Positions 1 to 6,559 of a stretch of DNA of 12,968 nucleotides are shown here, piece after piece. Source of the DNA: DATELY01 sp035276085 (GTDB lineage Bacteria; Pseudomonadota; Gammaproteobacteria; Steroidobacterales; Steroidobacteraceae); assembly GCA_035276085.1 (NCBI GenBank), contig DATELY010000216.1, forward strand, positions 1 to 12,968, written 5' to 3'. A model generated the notes under the pieces. The model was not told where the DNA came from. It made no database searches and worked only from the letters and a program-made list of their open reading frames with translations. A program made the position numbers and the translations under genes. Every line of letters begins with the position of its first letter. Within the stretch, counting starts at the first letter, position 1.

Positions 1-315
1 CGCGGTGTGCCCGCGAATCAAGCGTACAACGTGACGCTGTACGTGCTCGCCGGCATGTTGCTGTTCGGTCTGCTCTGCAATCTGATGATCCGGCCCATCG
101 ATCCGAAGCATCACATGACGAACGACCAGATTGCGGCGGAACGCGCCGCCTCGCACGAGCAGGCATGGACCTCAGCTGCAGCCATCGCTACGAATCGCAC
201 GGGCCCTATCGTCAACTACCGCGTGCTGCTCGTCCTCGCATGGACGGCTATCGCGATTCCACTTGCCTGGGGTGTCTGGATCACGCTGAGCAAGGCGCTC
301 GTGTTGTTTGGATAG
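1..315 (+). CDS. OFA-family MFS transporter, C-terminal fragment (5' end outside window)
   Basis: The reading frame is open from the first base, so this is the 3' end of a longer gene; the GTG at position 7 is probably internal. The fragment holds one hydrophobic segment (about residues 8-27 counted from that GTG), then a cytoplasmic stretch containing IRPIDPKHHMT and a basic/acidic linker. A last hydrophobic segment follows (about residues 71-100, YRVLLVLAW...PLAWGVWITL). The MRPxxxKHxMT-like signature after the final helix of the MFS core is typical of the oxalate/formate antiporter (OFA) group, inner-membrane carriers for small carboxylates. The extra terminal helix resembles the short separate 'MFS transporter small subunit' found beside some OFA carriers. 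The substrate cannot be inferred from this fragment. The family is fairly certain; the role is not. Confidence 0.75.
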   Translation, partial: RGVPANQAYNVTLYVLAGMLLFGLLCNLMIRPIDPKHHMTNDQIAAERAASHEQAWTSAAAIATNRTGPIVNYRVLLVLAWTAIAIPLAWGVWITLSKALVLFG

Positions 316-321
316 CGAGGA

Positions 322-355
322 GGGGAACTCAGTCTCTGGTCATCCTGAGTTCCCC
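322..355 (+). terminator. Perfect 11-bp stem-loop behind the transporter gene
   Basis: GGGGAACTCAG (322-332) and CTGAGTTCCCC (345-355) are exact inverted repeats around a 12-nt loop, starting 7 bases after the transporter stop codon. Position and stem strength fit a transcription terminator or mRNA 3'-end stabiliser. No T-run follows on the plus strand, so it is not a canonical intrinsic terminator. Confidence 0.5.
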
Positions 356-440
356 CGGCCGCGCGCTGGGCTATTTCGCAATCCCAGAAGCGAGCTCTAT
401 CTCGATGCGGTGAACGATCGAAATCGAGCATGCGGCGCAG

Positions 441-478
441 TAGCTAATCATCGACTTCGTAGCTAATCATCGACTTCA
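441..478. repeat. 19-bp tandem duplication (two copies)
   Basis: TAGCTAATCATCGACTTCG at 441-459 is followed directly by a copy at 460-478 that differs only in its last base. It lies between the transporter hairpin and the 3' end of the CsbD gene, in DNA that is more AT-rich than its surroundings. Nothing else in the gap between the two genes is recognisable. It could be a slippage product or a pair of binding sites; no function can be assigned. Confidence 0.85.
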
Positions 479-487
479 GTGCAGAAA

Positions 488-694
488 TCAATGCCAGTTT
501 TCTCTGCTTTGAAACTCTCTGGCTTGGCGTTCTGCCTCGGCTCGCTCCAAGCCATATTTCTCCTGTAGCTTGCCGGCCAAAATCTCCGCCTTGCCTTCCA
601 TTTGATCGATCTCATCGTCAGTGAATTTCCCCCACTGCTCTTTGATCTTGCCCTTGACCTGCTTGAAGTTGCCTTTCGCGATGTCTCTGTTCAT
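488..694 (-). CDS. CsbD family stress-response protein
   Basis: A 68-residue soluble protein, highly charged and without a signal peptide. It starts MNRDIAKGNFKQVKGKIKEQ, the hallmark CsbD-domain opening, followed by WGKFTDDEIDQMEGKAE and a C-terminal helical stretch. Proteobacterial members such as E. coli YjbJ have the same size and layout. The family is induced by general stress (sigma-B in Bacillus, stationary phase and osmotic stress in enterics), but its biochemical role is unknown. The start is supported by GGAGG at 700-704 (minus strand), 5 nt upstream of the ATG. It is apparently monocistronic: its upstream gap carries a REP-like palindrome and the next minus-strand gene ends 170 bp away. 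Confidence 0.93.
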   Translation of the reverse strand: MNRDIAKGNFKQVKGKIKEQWGKFTDDEIDQMEGKAEILAGKLQEKYGLERAEAERQAREFQSRENWH

Positions 695-755
695 AACCGC
701 CTCCGTTGAAAAGCGTTGTCCTGCTTTGTGAACGCATTTGCGTGCGGAAATGATT

Positions 756-795
756 CGTAGGAACGGGCCACGCCCGACATGAGGCGGCTCCTACG
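756..795. repeat. REP-like palindromic element
   Basis: CGTAGGAAC (756-764) pairs with GCTCCTACG (787-795) with one mismatch. Inside lies a second small inverted repeat, CGGGC (764-768) with GCCCG (772-776). GTAGGAGC-type arms around a G+C-rich centre are a common intergenic repeat design in Xanthomonadales and Pseudomonas-like genomes. It sits between the acyltransferase stop and the CsbD promoter region. Copy number elsewhere in the genome cannot be seen here. Confidence 0.55.
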
Positions 796-864
796 TACGA
801 CGCGCTGGCGAAATCAACCGACAAGTGCCCTGGGCGGCCGTTTTTCGATGCTTCTGGTGCGGAC

Positions 865-2073
865 CTAGCGGCACCATTCTCGTTTCCGCGTTCGCTGGTC
901 CGTGTATCCGATTGGGCCAGGTCGTGATCCGATGCGTGTGACCCTCTCTTTCAGCCGCAAGAAAGGCTTTTCCAACAGATGATGTGAGATGGCGGCTGCC
1001 GCGATTGTCGCCAGCAACGCTGCGACGACGCTCGCCAGGCGAGCGACAGCATCATGCGTGGAGCTCACGCCGAAGAGCACAATGAATAGCGAGTGAAAAA
1101 CGTAGAGCCCGTAGCTGATCCGACCCAAGTAAATCAATGTCCGACCGATTCGACCAGGACGCGACGGCATACGCCAACCGAGTGCGCACAGAAGAAGCAG
1201 AATGGACGCCACGGTGGCGACCGGGAATGTGAGCAGGGCTTTTGCGCCGACGAAATCTCCGAACCTGCCAACCGCGGCAAGTAACCCCAGGCTTGCCACC
1301 AGTAGAGCTACCCGCATCCCCGTTGCGATGTTGATTTCCCTTCGATGTGCCAGCACCGCCAGGAGTGTGCCGCATGCGATTGGATCAAGCCGGGCTAGTG
1401 TGTTGCACCAGATCTGAGGGTGTACCGCGCCCTGACCTACCAATATCGCCCTGACAATGAATGAGAGTAACAAAAGCATCAATGCGACAGTCTTCAGATG
1501 GCGTATCCATCGCATGACAATCGGCCATACCAGGTAGAACTGTTCCTCGATCGACACTGACCATAGCGGTACCGCCACACTGTTGGGGTAACCCCAAAGC
1601 ACGCAAGCCCAATTACCTGCGAGCAGGGTGAATGCGAGGACGTACCTCATGGGCATTGTTGCGGTAGGCAGCAACTGATCGAGTGCTGGCGCTATGAGGA
1701 GCAGGAAGAAAAAGTACAACGGCCAAATGCGCAACACTCGCCGAAGGTAGAACGACGAGATATCGATCGTCCCATAAGTCTCTTGTTCCCTGAGCAGAAG
1801 CGTAGTGATCAGGAACGAGCTCAACGCAAAAAAGAGATCGACCCCGAAAGCGCCGGACGCTCCCATCGCGATTATCAAACGGGAGACCGCCGGCGCGATG
1901 TGCAGCTGCGAATAGAACGCTTCATCGCCCGGAACGGTGTGGCTGGCAAAGACCATCGAGAATGCGGCGAATCGAAGGACGTCGAGTTCTGGACGGTAGT
2001 AACTCAGTGATTTGAAGTGGCTCAGACAGTGCTGTTCATCATGCGCAGCAGCTTGAGTGATTCTTCCGTCCAT
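865..2073 (-). CDS. Acyltransferase-3 (OafA/YrhL-type) membrane protein
   Basis: An integral membrane O-acyltransferase of about 402 residues with roughly ten hydrophobic segments. The order of motifs is that of the acyltransferase-3 family: YRPELDVLRFAAF before helix 1, the family's conserved His in FASHTV (residue 45), GVDLFFALSSFLI, then YLRRVLRIWPLYF. Near the end come GRISYGLYVFHSLFI and LLEKPFLRLKER. Such proteins transfer acetyl or other acyl groups across the inner membrane to sugars of O-antigen, exopolysaccharide, peptidoglycan or antibiotics; the acceptor here is unknown. No glycan-synthesis genes lie beside it. The frame stays open to an ATG at 2217, but family members begin a few to about 25 residues before the YRPE motif, so the ATG at 2073 is preferred. 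No strong ribosome site marks either start, so the N-terminus is uncertain. Confidence 0.9.
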   Translation of the reverse strand: MDGRITQAAAHDEQHCLSHFKSLSYYRPELDVLRFAAFSMVFASHTVPGDEAFYSQLHIAPAVSRLIIAMGASGAFGVDLFFALSSFLITTLLLREQETYGTIDISSFYLRRVLRIWPLYFFFLLLIAPALDQLLPTATMPMRYVLAFTLLAGNWACVLWGYPNSVAVPLWSVSIEEQFYLVWPIVMRWIRHLKTVALMLLLLSFIVRAILVGQGAVHPQIWCNTLARLDPIACGTLLAVLAHRREINIATGMRVALLVASLGLLAAVGRFGDFVGAKALLTFPVATVASILLLLCALGWRMPSRPGRIGRTLIYLGRISYGLYVFHSLFIVLFGVSSTHDAVARLASVVAALLATIAAAAISHHLLEKPFLRLKERVTRIGSRPGPIGYTDQRTRKREWCR

Positions 2074-2397
2074 AGATGAAGCCGTAGAACCTCGATATCT
2101 GACTGTACCGTTGTACGGGCGTGCAAGGCGAATGTCGGCTATGGAATGCCCATTCACTGCACCGCAAGATAAACCATCTACCCCCATCAATCGGCCCACC
2201 GTTTGTGTCGACCCCATCGCATCCCGCGCTCATCTTCTGCTATATAGTCGCGGCGCCCTGACTACACAGCGGTTCGATAACAGCAGGGCGAGCATGAAGA
2301 AGTCGCAGCGTGGGTAAGGCACGGAAGCGATCAGCATCTGTGCCTCATCCCGAACGATATCGACGATCAACGGAAAGACAGCGATGGGGAGGGTTCG
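2074..2397. promoter_or_regulatory. Divergent intergenic region between acyltransferase and lipoprotein genes
   Basis: This stretch of about 324 bp separates two divergent genes and so must hold both promoters, although no clear -35/-10 pair could be assigned. It contains TATATA at 2241-2246 and, at its right edge, the strong ribosome site GGGGAGGG (2386-2393) of the lipoprotein gene. The acyltransferase frame remains open back to 2217, so the left part could be coding, although its translation does not resemble the family. No RNA gene or repeat was recognised. Confidence 0.4.
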
Positions 2398-3141
2398 ATG
2401 AAGACCCGATGTGGATTGCTTTTGATCCTGGTCGTGCTTGGGTTTTCCGCATGCACGACGACTCGGCAGGTGGCGGATAGCGGATACAAGCCGCCGCAGG
2501 GTAACTACAAGCTGATGGTGATGCAGCCCGATATTTCCGTCGGCGCGTTGACCGCTGGCGGAATGTTCGAATTCCGTGAGGACTGGTCAGAACAATCGCG
2601 GCGGAACGTCGTTCAGGCCTTGACTGCTCAGCAGGCACAGCGCGGCGGCGAGACGAAAATCGCCGCAAGCCGGGAAGATGTCGGCGCCGATCCCGCGCTG
2701 GTTGGCGATCTCATCTGGATGCACAACGCCGTCGGCCGTGCGATAGCGGTTCATAAATTTGGTTATGCGCCGCTTCCCACGAAGAAGGACAAATTCGACT
2801 GGACGCTGGGTGCCCGCGCCGTGGAGTTCGGGAGGGCCACACAGTACGACTACGCACTCTTCCTTCATGCGCAGGATTCGTTCTCGACTGGCGGCCGGGT
2901 TGCACTTCAAGCCTTCGCAATGATCGGTTGCGGTTTTGGCGTGTGCGTGATGCCGAACGGCGGAATGCAGCTCGCGTTCGCATCTCTGGTCGACCTCAAG
3001 ACGGGTCAAGTCGTCTGGTTCAATACCCTTGCCTCGAGTGCGGGTGACATTCGCACGCCCAAGGGCGCGGAAGCGATGGTGAAGAAACTCCTCGAGTCGA
3101 TGAGCACCGCGCCAAAGAGTCAAAGCAAACTGCGCGCTTGA
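2398..3141 (+). CDS. Predicted lipoprotein, first gene of the M48 protease cluster
   Basis: A 247-residue exported protein with a Lys/Arg N-terminus, a hydrophobic core and a lipobox-like FSAC, giving a probable lipidated Cys19. The mature part alternates strands and helices: YKLMVMQPDI (38-46), an amphipathic helix about 62-81, YDYALFLHAQDSF (150-162), and SLVDLKTGQVVWFN (196-209) before a final helix. The 'D-x-x-T-G-x-x-V-W' strand near the end recalls CsgG/LpoB/TolB-N-like lipoproteins, so a fold of that type is an inference. A Cys pair lies at 178 and 183. The ribosome site GGGGAGGG ends 4 nt before the ATG. The next gene starts 11 bp after its stop, so the two are probably co-transcribed. 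No named family was recognised. Residue -3 of the lipobox is Phe, which is less usual. Confidence 0.85.
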   Translation: MKTRCGLLLILVVLGFSACTTTRQVADSGYKPPQGNYKLMVMQPDISVGALTAGGMFEFREDWSEQSRRNVVQALTAQQAQRGGETKIAASREDVGADPALVGDLIWMHNAVGRAIAVHKFGYAPLPTKKDKFDWTLGARAVEFGRATQYDYALFLHAQDSFSTGGRVALQAFAMIGCGFGVCVMPNGGMQLAFASLVDLKTGQVVWFNTLASSAGDIRTPKGAEAMVKKLLESMSTAPKSQSKLRA

Positions 3142-3151
3142 GGAGCCTGCG

Positions 3152-4387
3152 ATGCGCCAGCATTCGCGTCGGCGAATTGTCGCGCAGGGAGTGTGCGCGT
3201 GCGTGAGTTGGGCCGCGGCTCCTTCGGTTCTTGCTCGTGTGCTGCCGTCCGAGTTGAGCTCGTTGGTTACTGCTGACTATCAGCCCAAAGAGGCAGATGA
3301 GAAAGGGCTATGGGAGCTGTGCGAGCGGCTCGAGCGGGAGATTGCGATTTCCAACCTGCTCGTGCAGGACGCGCGACTCAAGAAATACCTGGGTGATGTC
3401 ACGCGCAATCTCGTCGGCAATGACATCGCGTCTGATTTGCGGATCTATCCAGTTCGAGATCCGAGCTTCAATGCCTCGATGACACCGAATGGCATGATGC
3501 TGGTACACACCGGCCTCCTTGTGCGAGTTCGGAATGAAGCTCAACTGGCGGCCGTCATCGGGCATGAGTGCGGTCACTATCTGCGCCTTCACTCGGTGAA
3601 GGGCTATCGTGACGCGCGAGCAAAGAGTTCTGCGGCGGCGTTCGTGGGTGTCGTTGCCGCGGGGGCGACCGGGGCGACCGGAACGAATTGGTACGACGTT
3701 GCCAACGCAATCAACAACAGCTTGCTGCTCTCGATGTTTTCGTTCAGTCGCACGCAGGAGAGTGAAGCCGATGCCTATGGCATCAATCTGCTGCACAAGT
3801 GTGGCTACGCACCTCATGCTGCATCGGAGGTCTGGTCGCAGTTGCTCGAAGAACGGGAGGCAAGCGCGACCGCAAGGAAGAAGAAGTTCCATGACCATTC
3901 CGTGTCGGCATTCAGCACTCACCCGCCCAGCAAGGAGCGCATGTACGACCTGAAGCAGGCCGCGATGGAAATGGAAGGCCGCGATCCGGTCAACACCCGG
4001 TACGAGGTTCGCCGCGACGAGTATTTTTCGGCCATCGCACCCATCCGCCAGATGCTCCTCGATGAACAGATCAAACTGAATGACCCCGGTGCCAGCCTGT
4101 ATCTGATCAACAGTTTGTCGAAGGACGGTTGGGATGGCGTGCTCCGCTACAACGAAGGTGAGATCTACCGGCTGCGCGACGAGGAAGGCGACGCACGACG
4201 TGCGAGCGATGCGTATGCGGCCGCCGTCCAGTTCGCCGATGCGCCGCCGGAAGCGCATCGCGCCCACGGGTACGCACTGACCAAAGCCGGAGAGAAGGAA
4301 AAAGGCCAAGCCGCGTTGGCGCGCTACCTGGAACTCAAGCCCGAAGCAGCAGACGCGGCAATGGTGCGATTTACGCTGGGACTATAA
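3152..4387 (+). CDS. Exported M48 family zinc metallopeptidase
   Basis: A 411-residue peptidase. The zinc site is HECGH (His138, Glu139, His142) with the third ligand in the downstream QESEADAYG motif (Glu203, with the conserved Asp207). STHPPSKERM (about 253-262) is the usual M48 C-terminal signature of the catalytic domain. TPNGMMLVHTGLL (111-123) is the typical strand before the zinc helix. Residues 325-411 are helical and TPR-like (AYAAAVQFAD..., YLELKPEAADAA), as in BepA-type proteases. The N-terminus has SRRRIV followed by a hydrophobic stretch and SVLA, a possible Tat or Sec signal. It should act in the periplasm, like BepA/LoiP, which degrade misassembled outer-membrane proteins. GAGGAG precedes the ATG by about 7 nt and overlaps the previous stop region. 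The family is certain; the substrate is unknown. Confidence 0.93.
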   Translation: MRQHSRRRIVAQGVCACVSWAAAPSVLARVLPSELSSLVTADYQPKEADEKGLWELCERLEREIAISNLLVQDARLKKYLGDVTRNLVGNDIASDLRIYPVRDPSFNASMTPNGMMLVHTGLLVRVRNEAQLAAVIGHECGHYLRLHSVKGYRDARAKSSAAAFVGVVAAGATGATGTNWYDVANAINNSLLLSMFSFSRTQESEADAYGINLLHKCGYAPHAASEVWSQLLEEREASATARKKKFHDHSVSAFSTHPPSKERMYDLKQAAMEMEGRDPVNTRYEVRRDEYFSAIAPIRQMLLDEQIKLNDPGASLYLINSLSKDGWDGVLRYNEGEIYRLRDEEGDARRASDAYAAAVQFADAPPEAHRAHGYALTKAGEKEKGQAALARYLELKPEAADAAMVRFTLGL

Positions 4388-4394
4388 CGACTAC

Positions 4395-4399
4395 AGGAG
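4395..4399 (+). promoter_or_regulatory. Ribosome binding site deciding the second lipoprotein start
   Basis: AGGAG lies directly before an ATG at 4400 (no spacing, unlikely to work) and 6 nt before an in-frame ATG at 4406 (ideal spacing). The second ATG is therefore taken as the start. Confidence 0.7.
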
Positions 4400-4405
4400 A
4401 TGGAC

Positions 4406-4993
4406 ATGAATCGTTCGATCGCGCTCTTTGCTGCTGCCCTCCTGCTTTCGGGTTGCGCGGGAGGCTACACGTTGGTGAAACCTGTGCCGGTCGTCGTTGC
4501 GCAGGGGACCATCAACGTGACGCCGTCCACAGCTTGGAACAAGGCGCCGCGTGCGCCCTTCGATATACCTGAAGAGGAGAACTGGACCCAGAACGGCCCG
4601 CTCCTGGACAGCGTTACATTCATCGGCGGGCTGAAGGACGGCCAGGCGATCGCCAAGCAACGAGCCAAGGACGATCAGAAGGTGCCGGTGTTTCGCAGCA
4701 ATATGACTCCGCAGGATCTGACGTCGATGGTCGAATCGTTCTATCGCATCAAAGCCGGTACTAGCGTCTTCGAAACCATTCGATTGAGTCCTTCGACATT
4801 CCTCGGGCAGATGGCCATTGAATACGACTTCAGCTATATCGCCGGCAATGAAGTGAAGCGCAAGGGAAGGGCGGTGATTGCGGTCATCGATGGGAAGCTC
4901 TATTTCATGTCACTCGATGCAGCAGCACTCCACTATTTCGACGCAGCGTTACCGCAATTCATGGAAATGACGCAGACCGCGAGTCGTGCGTAG
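4406..4993 (+). CDS. Predicted lipoprotein, third gene of the M48 protease cluster
   Basis: A 195-residue lipoprotein with a textbook signal: MNRSIALFAAALLLSGC, lipobox LSGC, lipidated Cys17. The mature protein has a Val/Pro-rich strand region (22-40), a central part with VTFIGGLKDGQAI, an amphipathic helix TPQDLTSMVESFYRI (101-115), and two paired strands, FLGQMAIEYDFSYI and KGRAVIAVIDGKLYFMSLDA. It ends in a helix with YFDAALPQFMEM. This looks like one compact alpha/beta domain with a curved sheet, but no named family was recognised. It begins 18 bp after the M48 stop codon, and its own stop overlaps the next gene's GTG by 8 bp. Position suggests a partner or regulator of the peptidase at the outer membrane. 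That is inference. Confidence 0.87.
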   Translation: MNRSIALFAAALLLSGCAGGYTLVKPVPVVVAQGTINVTPSTAWNKAPRAPFDIPEEENWTQNGPLLDSVTFIGGLKDGQAIAKQRAKDDQKVPVFRSNMTPQDLTSMVESFYRIKAGTSVFETIRLSPSTFLGQMAIEYDFSYIAGNEVKRKGRAVIAVIDGKLYFMSLDAAALHYFDAALPQFMEMTQTASRA

Positions 4994-5267
4994 TTCCTCT
5001 TGGTACTTGGGCAAGCTGCGTCATGTCGCGATGATCGCGATCATGGCCACAGTGCCGCTATCGATGGGCAGTTCAACCGAGACCACGCACGCGTCTCTCG
5101 GCTGTCTCGGCCGCGAGCGTCCTCAGCAGCTGCACGTGTCCGAAGCGCCCGCTCATGGCGGCGGATTGAACGCGTGCGGCTGTCACTTCAACCGCAAGAC
5201 GGGTGAATGCCATTGTCACCGGCCGCGTGGCTGCGGCTGTCAGTGCCAGCCTTCTACCTGCAACTGA
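4986..5267 (+). CDS. Small secreted Cys/His-rich protein, YHYH-like motif
   Basis: A 93-residue protein with a probable signal region (hydrophobic AMIAIMATVPLSMG, about 15-28). The mature C-terminal half is dense in Cys and His: HGGGLNACGCHFNRKTGECH then CHRPRGCGCQCQPSTCN. It has nine Cys (40, 64, 66, 75, 77, 83, 85, 87, 92) and His at 50, 57, 67, 76 and 78. The pattern GGxxxxGCHxNRKTGxxHCH matches the short 'YHYH' motif of small secreted or envelope proteins of unknown role. Metal binding or disulfide bonding is an inference from composition. The GTG start overlaps the previous stop by 8 bp, which suggests translational coupling, and no good ribosome site is visible. An in-frame ATG at 5031 is a weaker alternative because it shortens the signal. 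Confidence 0.7.
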   Translation: MRSSSWYLGKLRHVAMIAIMATVPLSMGSSTETTHASLGCLGRERPQQLHVSEAPAHGGGLNACGCHFNRKTGECHCHRPRGCGCQCQPSTCN

Positions 5268-5351
5268 AAATCGCCACTTCAGCCGCTCGGACATTTCTTC
5301 TTCCGGGTGAAGGGTACTTCCCCAACACCTGATCAAACCCCATCGTCGCCA

Positions 5352-6434
5352 CTACCGATTCTCGAAGTGCACCTGCATCTCCGGCGTCTGCATCTGCGGC
5401 ACAGTGTTCGGCTGGCGCAGTTCGCGTAACGTCTCGGTGAGTCGTCTCACTTCATCGTTGTGAGCATTGAGCCAGCTCGTGGCACCTTGCTGATCAGCCA
5501 TTGCCGCCACGGCAAATAGATAAGTCTCCAGCAAGCCGCGTTGCGCCAGTTGCAGCACAGGCCCGGCTGCGTATTGCCAGACGAACTGACCACCCGGCGC
5601 CTTTTCCCGGATTTCGCCTGCGACCGTGACGACGTCAGTGAGCACGTTGACGAACCGGTCTGCGTCCGTCGCGTTCGCCGGCAGCTTGGTGGATGACAAC
5701 TGCGCCGACATGCCGAAGGCGAGGTCCAGAAGAACCAGATCCGTGTCAGGGCTGGGGGTCTTGGGCATTCCGCTGATCACGAGTTTCTTCTGTTTGGCTT
5801 GATCTCGATATCCATTCAATTGAGCAACGATGAGTGTCGCTGCACTCCTGGCGCGCGGGGTATGCGACTCCCACATGATGGAGCGAAGATGCATCAGGGC
5901 GGCCGCGCCGTGCAGGGCCACGCCGTCCAGCGCGAGGGCATACACGAAGTACGGCGACGGATACGTTGGTCGGCCTTCGATGGCAATCGCCGCGCGTTCG
6001 CGCGCTTCGGCGTACCGACCTAGGCGTGCAAGCGTCACGGCATAGTTGAAGTTGAGCGCGACATCCCTGGGGGCGATCTGCGCGCCTTGTTCGAACGCTC
6101 GAAGGGCTGTCTCCCTGTCGCCCTTGTCATCGTGACAACTGCCCAGGAGGCTGAAGGAATCCGCTCGCGGTTGGGCCGCCGCTGATTGCGTGGCGTACGA
6201 GATGCAATCGTCGAGTTCTCCGGCAGCTCTGGAGCTCAATCCGATTTCATACAGCAAGTGGGGGTTGTCTGGATGTTTGGCAAGCAGCTCCTCATAGATG
6301 GAGATGGCTTCGGCGTAGCTGCCACGGTCGTGAAGCTCCATGGCGTGTTTCAGTTCTTCGATCCCGGGTACGGGCTGGGCGGAGACAATCGTCGTGTGGA
6401 GCAGCAGGGCAATCAGCACATCGCGATGTCTCAT
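5352..6434 (-). CDS. Exported TPR-repeat protein of unknown function
   Basis: A 360-residue protein with a cleavable Sec signal (MRHRDVLIALLLHTTIVSAQ, probable cut after SAQ). Tandem tetratricopeptide-like helical pairs follow at about 26-55, 58-90, 93-122 and 125-156 (for example GSYAEAISIYEELLAKHPDN and GDRETALRAFEQGAQIAPRD). The second half (about 160-345) is helical without clear TPR consensus. TPR domains mediate protein-protein contacts, so a periplasmic scaffold is plausible. The start is fixed by AAGGAG 6 nt upstream; the frame is open further up to 6563, but that extension lacks signal-peptide logic. It converges on the metalloprotease cluster and follows hutG by 125 bp on the same strand. 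A link to either is unproven. Confidence 0.85.
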   Translation of the reverse strand: MRHRDVLIALLLHTTIVSAQPVPGIEELKHAMELHDRGSYAEAISIYEELLAKHPDNPHLLYEIGLSSRAAGELDDCISYATQSAAAQPRADSFSLLGSCHDDKGDRETALRAFEQGAQIAPRDVALNFNYAVTLARLGRYAEARERAAIAIEGRPTYPSPYFVYALALDGVALHGAAALMHLRSIMWESHTPRARSAATLIVAQLNGYRDQAKQKKLVISGMPKTPSPDTDLVLLDLAFGMSAQLSSTKLPANATDADRFVNVLTDVVTVAGEIREKAPGGQFVWQYAAGPVLQLAQRGLLETYLFAVAAMADQQGATSWLNAHNDEVRRLTETLRELRQPNTVPQMQTPEMQVHFENR

Positions 6435-6440
6435 GCGAAA

Positions 6441-6446
6441 CTCCTT
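6441..6446 (-). promoter_or_regulatory. Ribosome binding site deciding the TPR protein start
   Basis: AAGGAG on the minus strand, 6 nt before the ATG at 6434. It selects this start, which also puts the signal peptide at the very N-terminus, over the upstream in-frame ATG at 6563. Confidence 0.75.
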
Positions 6447-6559
6447 GTCGAGCGGCGTACGCGTGCTCGGCGCCGTATTCCATCGGAGATAATGAGCATA
6501 GCGCAGGCTGCCGGACATAGCCGCCGTTGCAACGCAACGCGATCCAGCACTTGCCGCGA

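Noticed and set aside
2074..2217. N-terminal extension of the acyltransferase frame back to 2217
   Set aside because: The added 48 residues do not resemble the family's N-terminus and lack a ribosome site; kept only as an alternative start.
3662..3679. Two tandem copies of GGGGCGACC inside the M48 gene
   Set aside because: They encode an in-frame Gly-Ala-Thr repeat in a loop region and are easily explained by codon-level slippage; no frameshift.
3308..4309. Minus-strand open frame of 333 codons opposite the M48 gene
   Set aside because: It is antisense to a gene with clear zinc-site motifs and has no recognisable motif of its own.
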